From assembly GCA_003155565.1 (NCBI GenBank), contig PMDM01000044.1, positions 7,907 through 15,609 on the forward strand: a stretch of 7,703 nt of DNA, read 5' to 3'. Shown piece by piece: positions 7,599 to 7,703 of this stretch. Position 1 is the first letter of the stretch; each line of letters opens with the position of its first letter. The notes below the pieces were generated by a model, which worked only from the letters and a program-made list of their open reading frames with translations, had not been told where the DNA came from and made no database searches. The position numbers and the translations under genes are program-made. Origin of the DNA: Methylococcaceae bacterium. GTDB taxonomy: Bacteria > Pseudomonadota > Gammaproteobacteria > Methylococcales > Methylomonadaceae.

Positions 7599-7677
7599 TG
7601 CAGTAGAGCCATAGGATGCGCTGAACGAAGGGATGCGCCTCGTTCCTCGGCACATCCTATCGCACTGGCTTCCTGCA
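7599..7677. repeat. Long imperfect palindrome downstream of psd (REP/MITE-like element)
   Basis: An inner stem pairs 7611-7628 (starting ATAGGATGCGC) with 7640-7660 (ending GCACATCCTAT), with one C-A mismatch, one G-T wobble and a 3-base bulge, around an 11-base loop (7629-7639). Beyond an internal loop on the right (7661-7666), AGCC (7607-7610) pairs with GGCT (7667-7670), and TGCAG (7599-7603) pairs with CTGCA (7673-7677). The octamer GGATGCGC occurs twice, in the left arm (7614-7621) and in the loop (7631-7638). No run of T follows the stem, so it is not a standard intrinsic terminator. It could still protect or end the queF-psd transcript. The layout resembles dispersed palindromic repeats common in gammaproteobacterial intergenic regions. 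Only one copy lies in this window, so membership of a family is inferred. Confidence 0.6.
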
Positions 7678-7703
7678 CCACTGCGTTGTAAGTAAGGATT
7701 TTC

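Noticed and set aside
7600..7676. Intrinsic terminator for queF-psd
   Set aside because: The stem is long but bulged and is not followed by a T run on either side, so it does not meet the usual form; kept as a repeat element instead.
7190..7681. A 163-codon minus-strand frame reaching past the end of psd
   Set aside because: It overlaps psd and starts inside the palindromic repeat; no motif or plausible ribosome site.
1..7703. CRISPR arrays, tRNA or rRNA genes, prophage or toxin-antitoxin modules
   Set aside because: Coding genes fill nearly the whole window, and the short gaps show no repeat-spacer pattern, tRNA cloverleaf or further small gene.

Overview
The window carries five intact protein genes in two divergently transcribed blocks that share a 69-bp intergenic region. 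The source looks like a gammaproteobacterium of moderate GC. It has a ZipA cell-division protein, which is essentially a gammaproteobacterial trait. It has Smc in the conserved order smc-zipA-ligA, as in Pseudomonas, where enteric bacteria would have MukB. It also has a short QueF and a Psd with an MGST processing site. A methanotroph-like lineage (Methylococcales) is my guess from the general feel of the proteins; nothing in the window proves it.

Minus-strand block (6245 down to 50): smc, zipA and a ligase gene at the ligA position. Smc stop and ZipA start abut exactly, and the ligase starts 7 bases after zipA, so this reads as one tightly packed operon. It joins chromosome condensation, septum assembly (ZipA tethers FtsZ to the membrane) and strand sealing. 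Plus-strand block (6315 to 7585): queF (preQ0 reductase, queuosine tRNA modification) followed after 20 bases by psd (phosphatidylserine decarboxylase, phosphatidylethanolamine synthesis). The right edge (7586-7703) has no gene but contains a long imperfect palindrome that looks like a dispersed REP/MITE-type repeat.

The most interesting item is the ligase. It is full length, with Ia, nucleotidyltransferase, OB, four-cysteine zinc, HhH and BRCT regions, and it keeps the catalytic lysine. Yet both residues that contact the adenine base in classical LigA are changed: Glu before KLDG is Thr141, and Lys after DGVV is Glu278. Several other signatures (PMLSL, Y-H of domain Ia, RGE, GRTG, TLHN, GDVIP) are also altered. 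It sits where the housekeeping ligA is expected, so either a divergent ligase has taken over that locus or this lineage's LigA has an unusual cofactor pocket. The remaining genes look ordinary.
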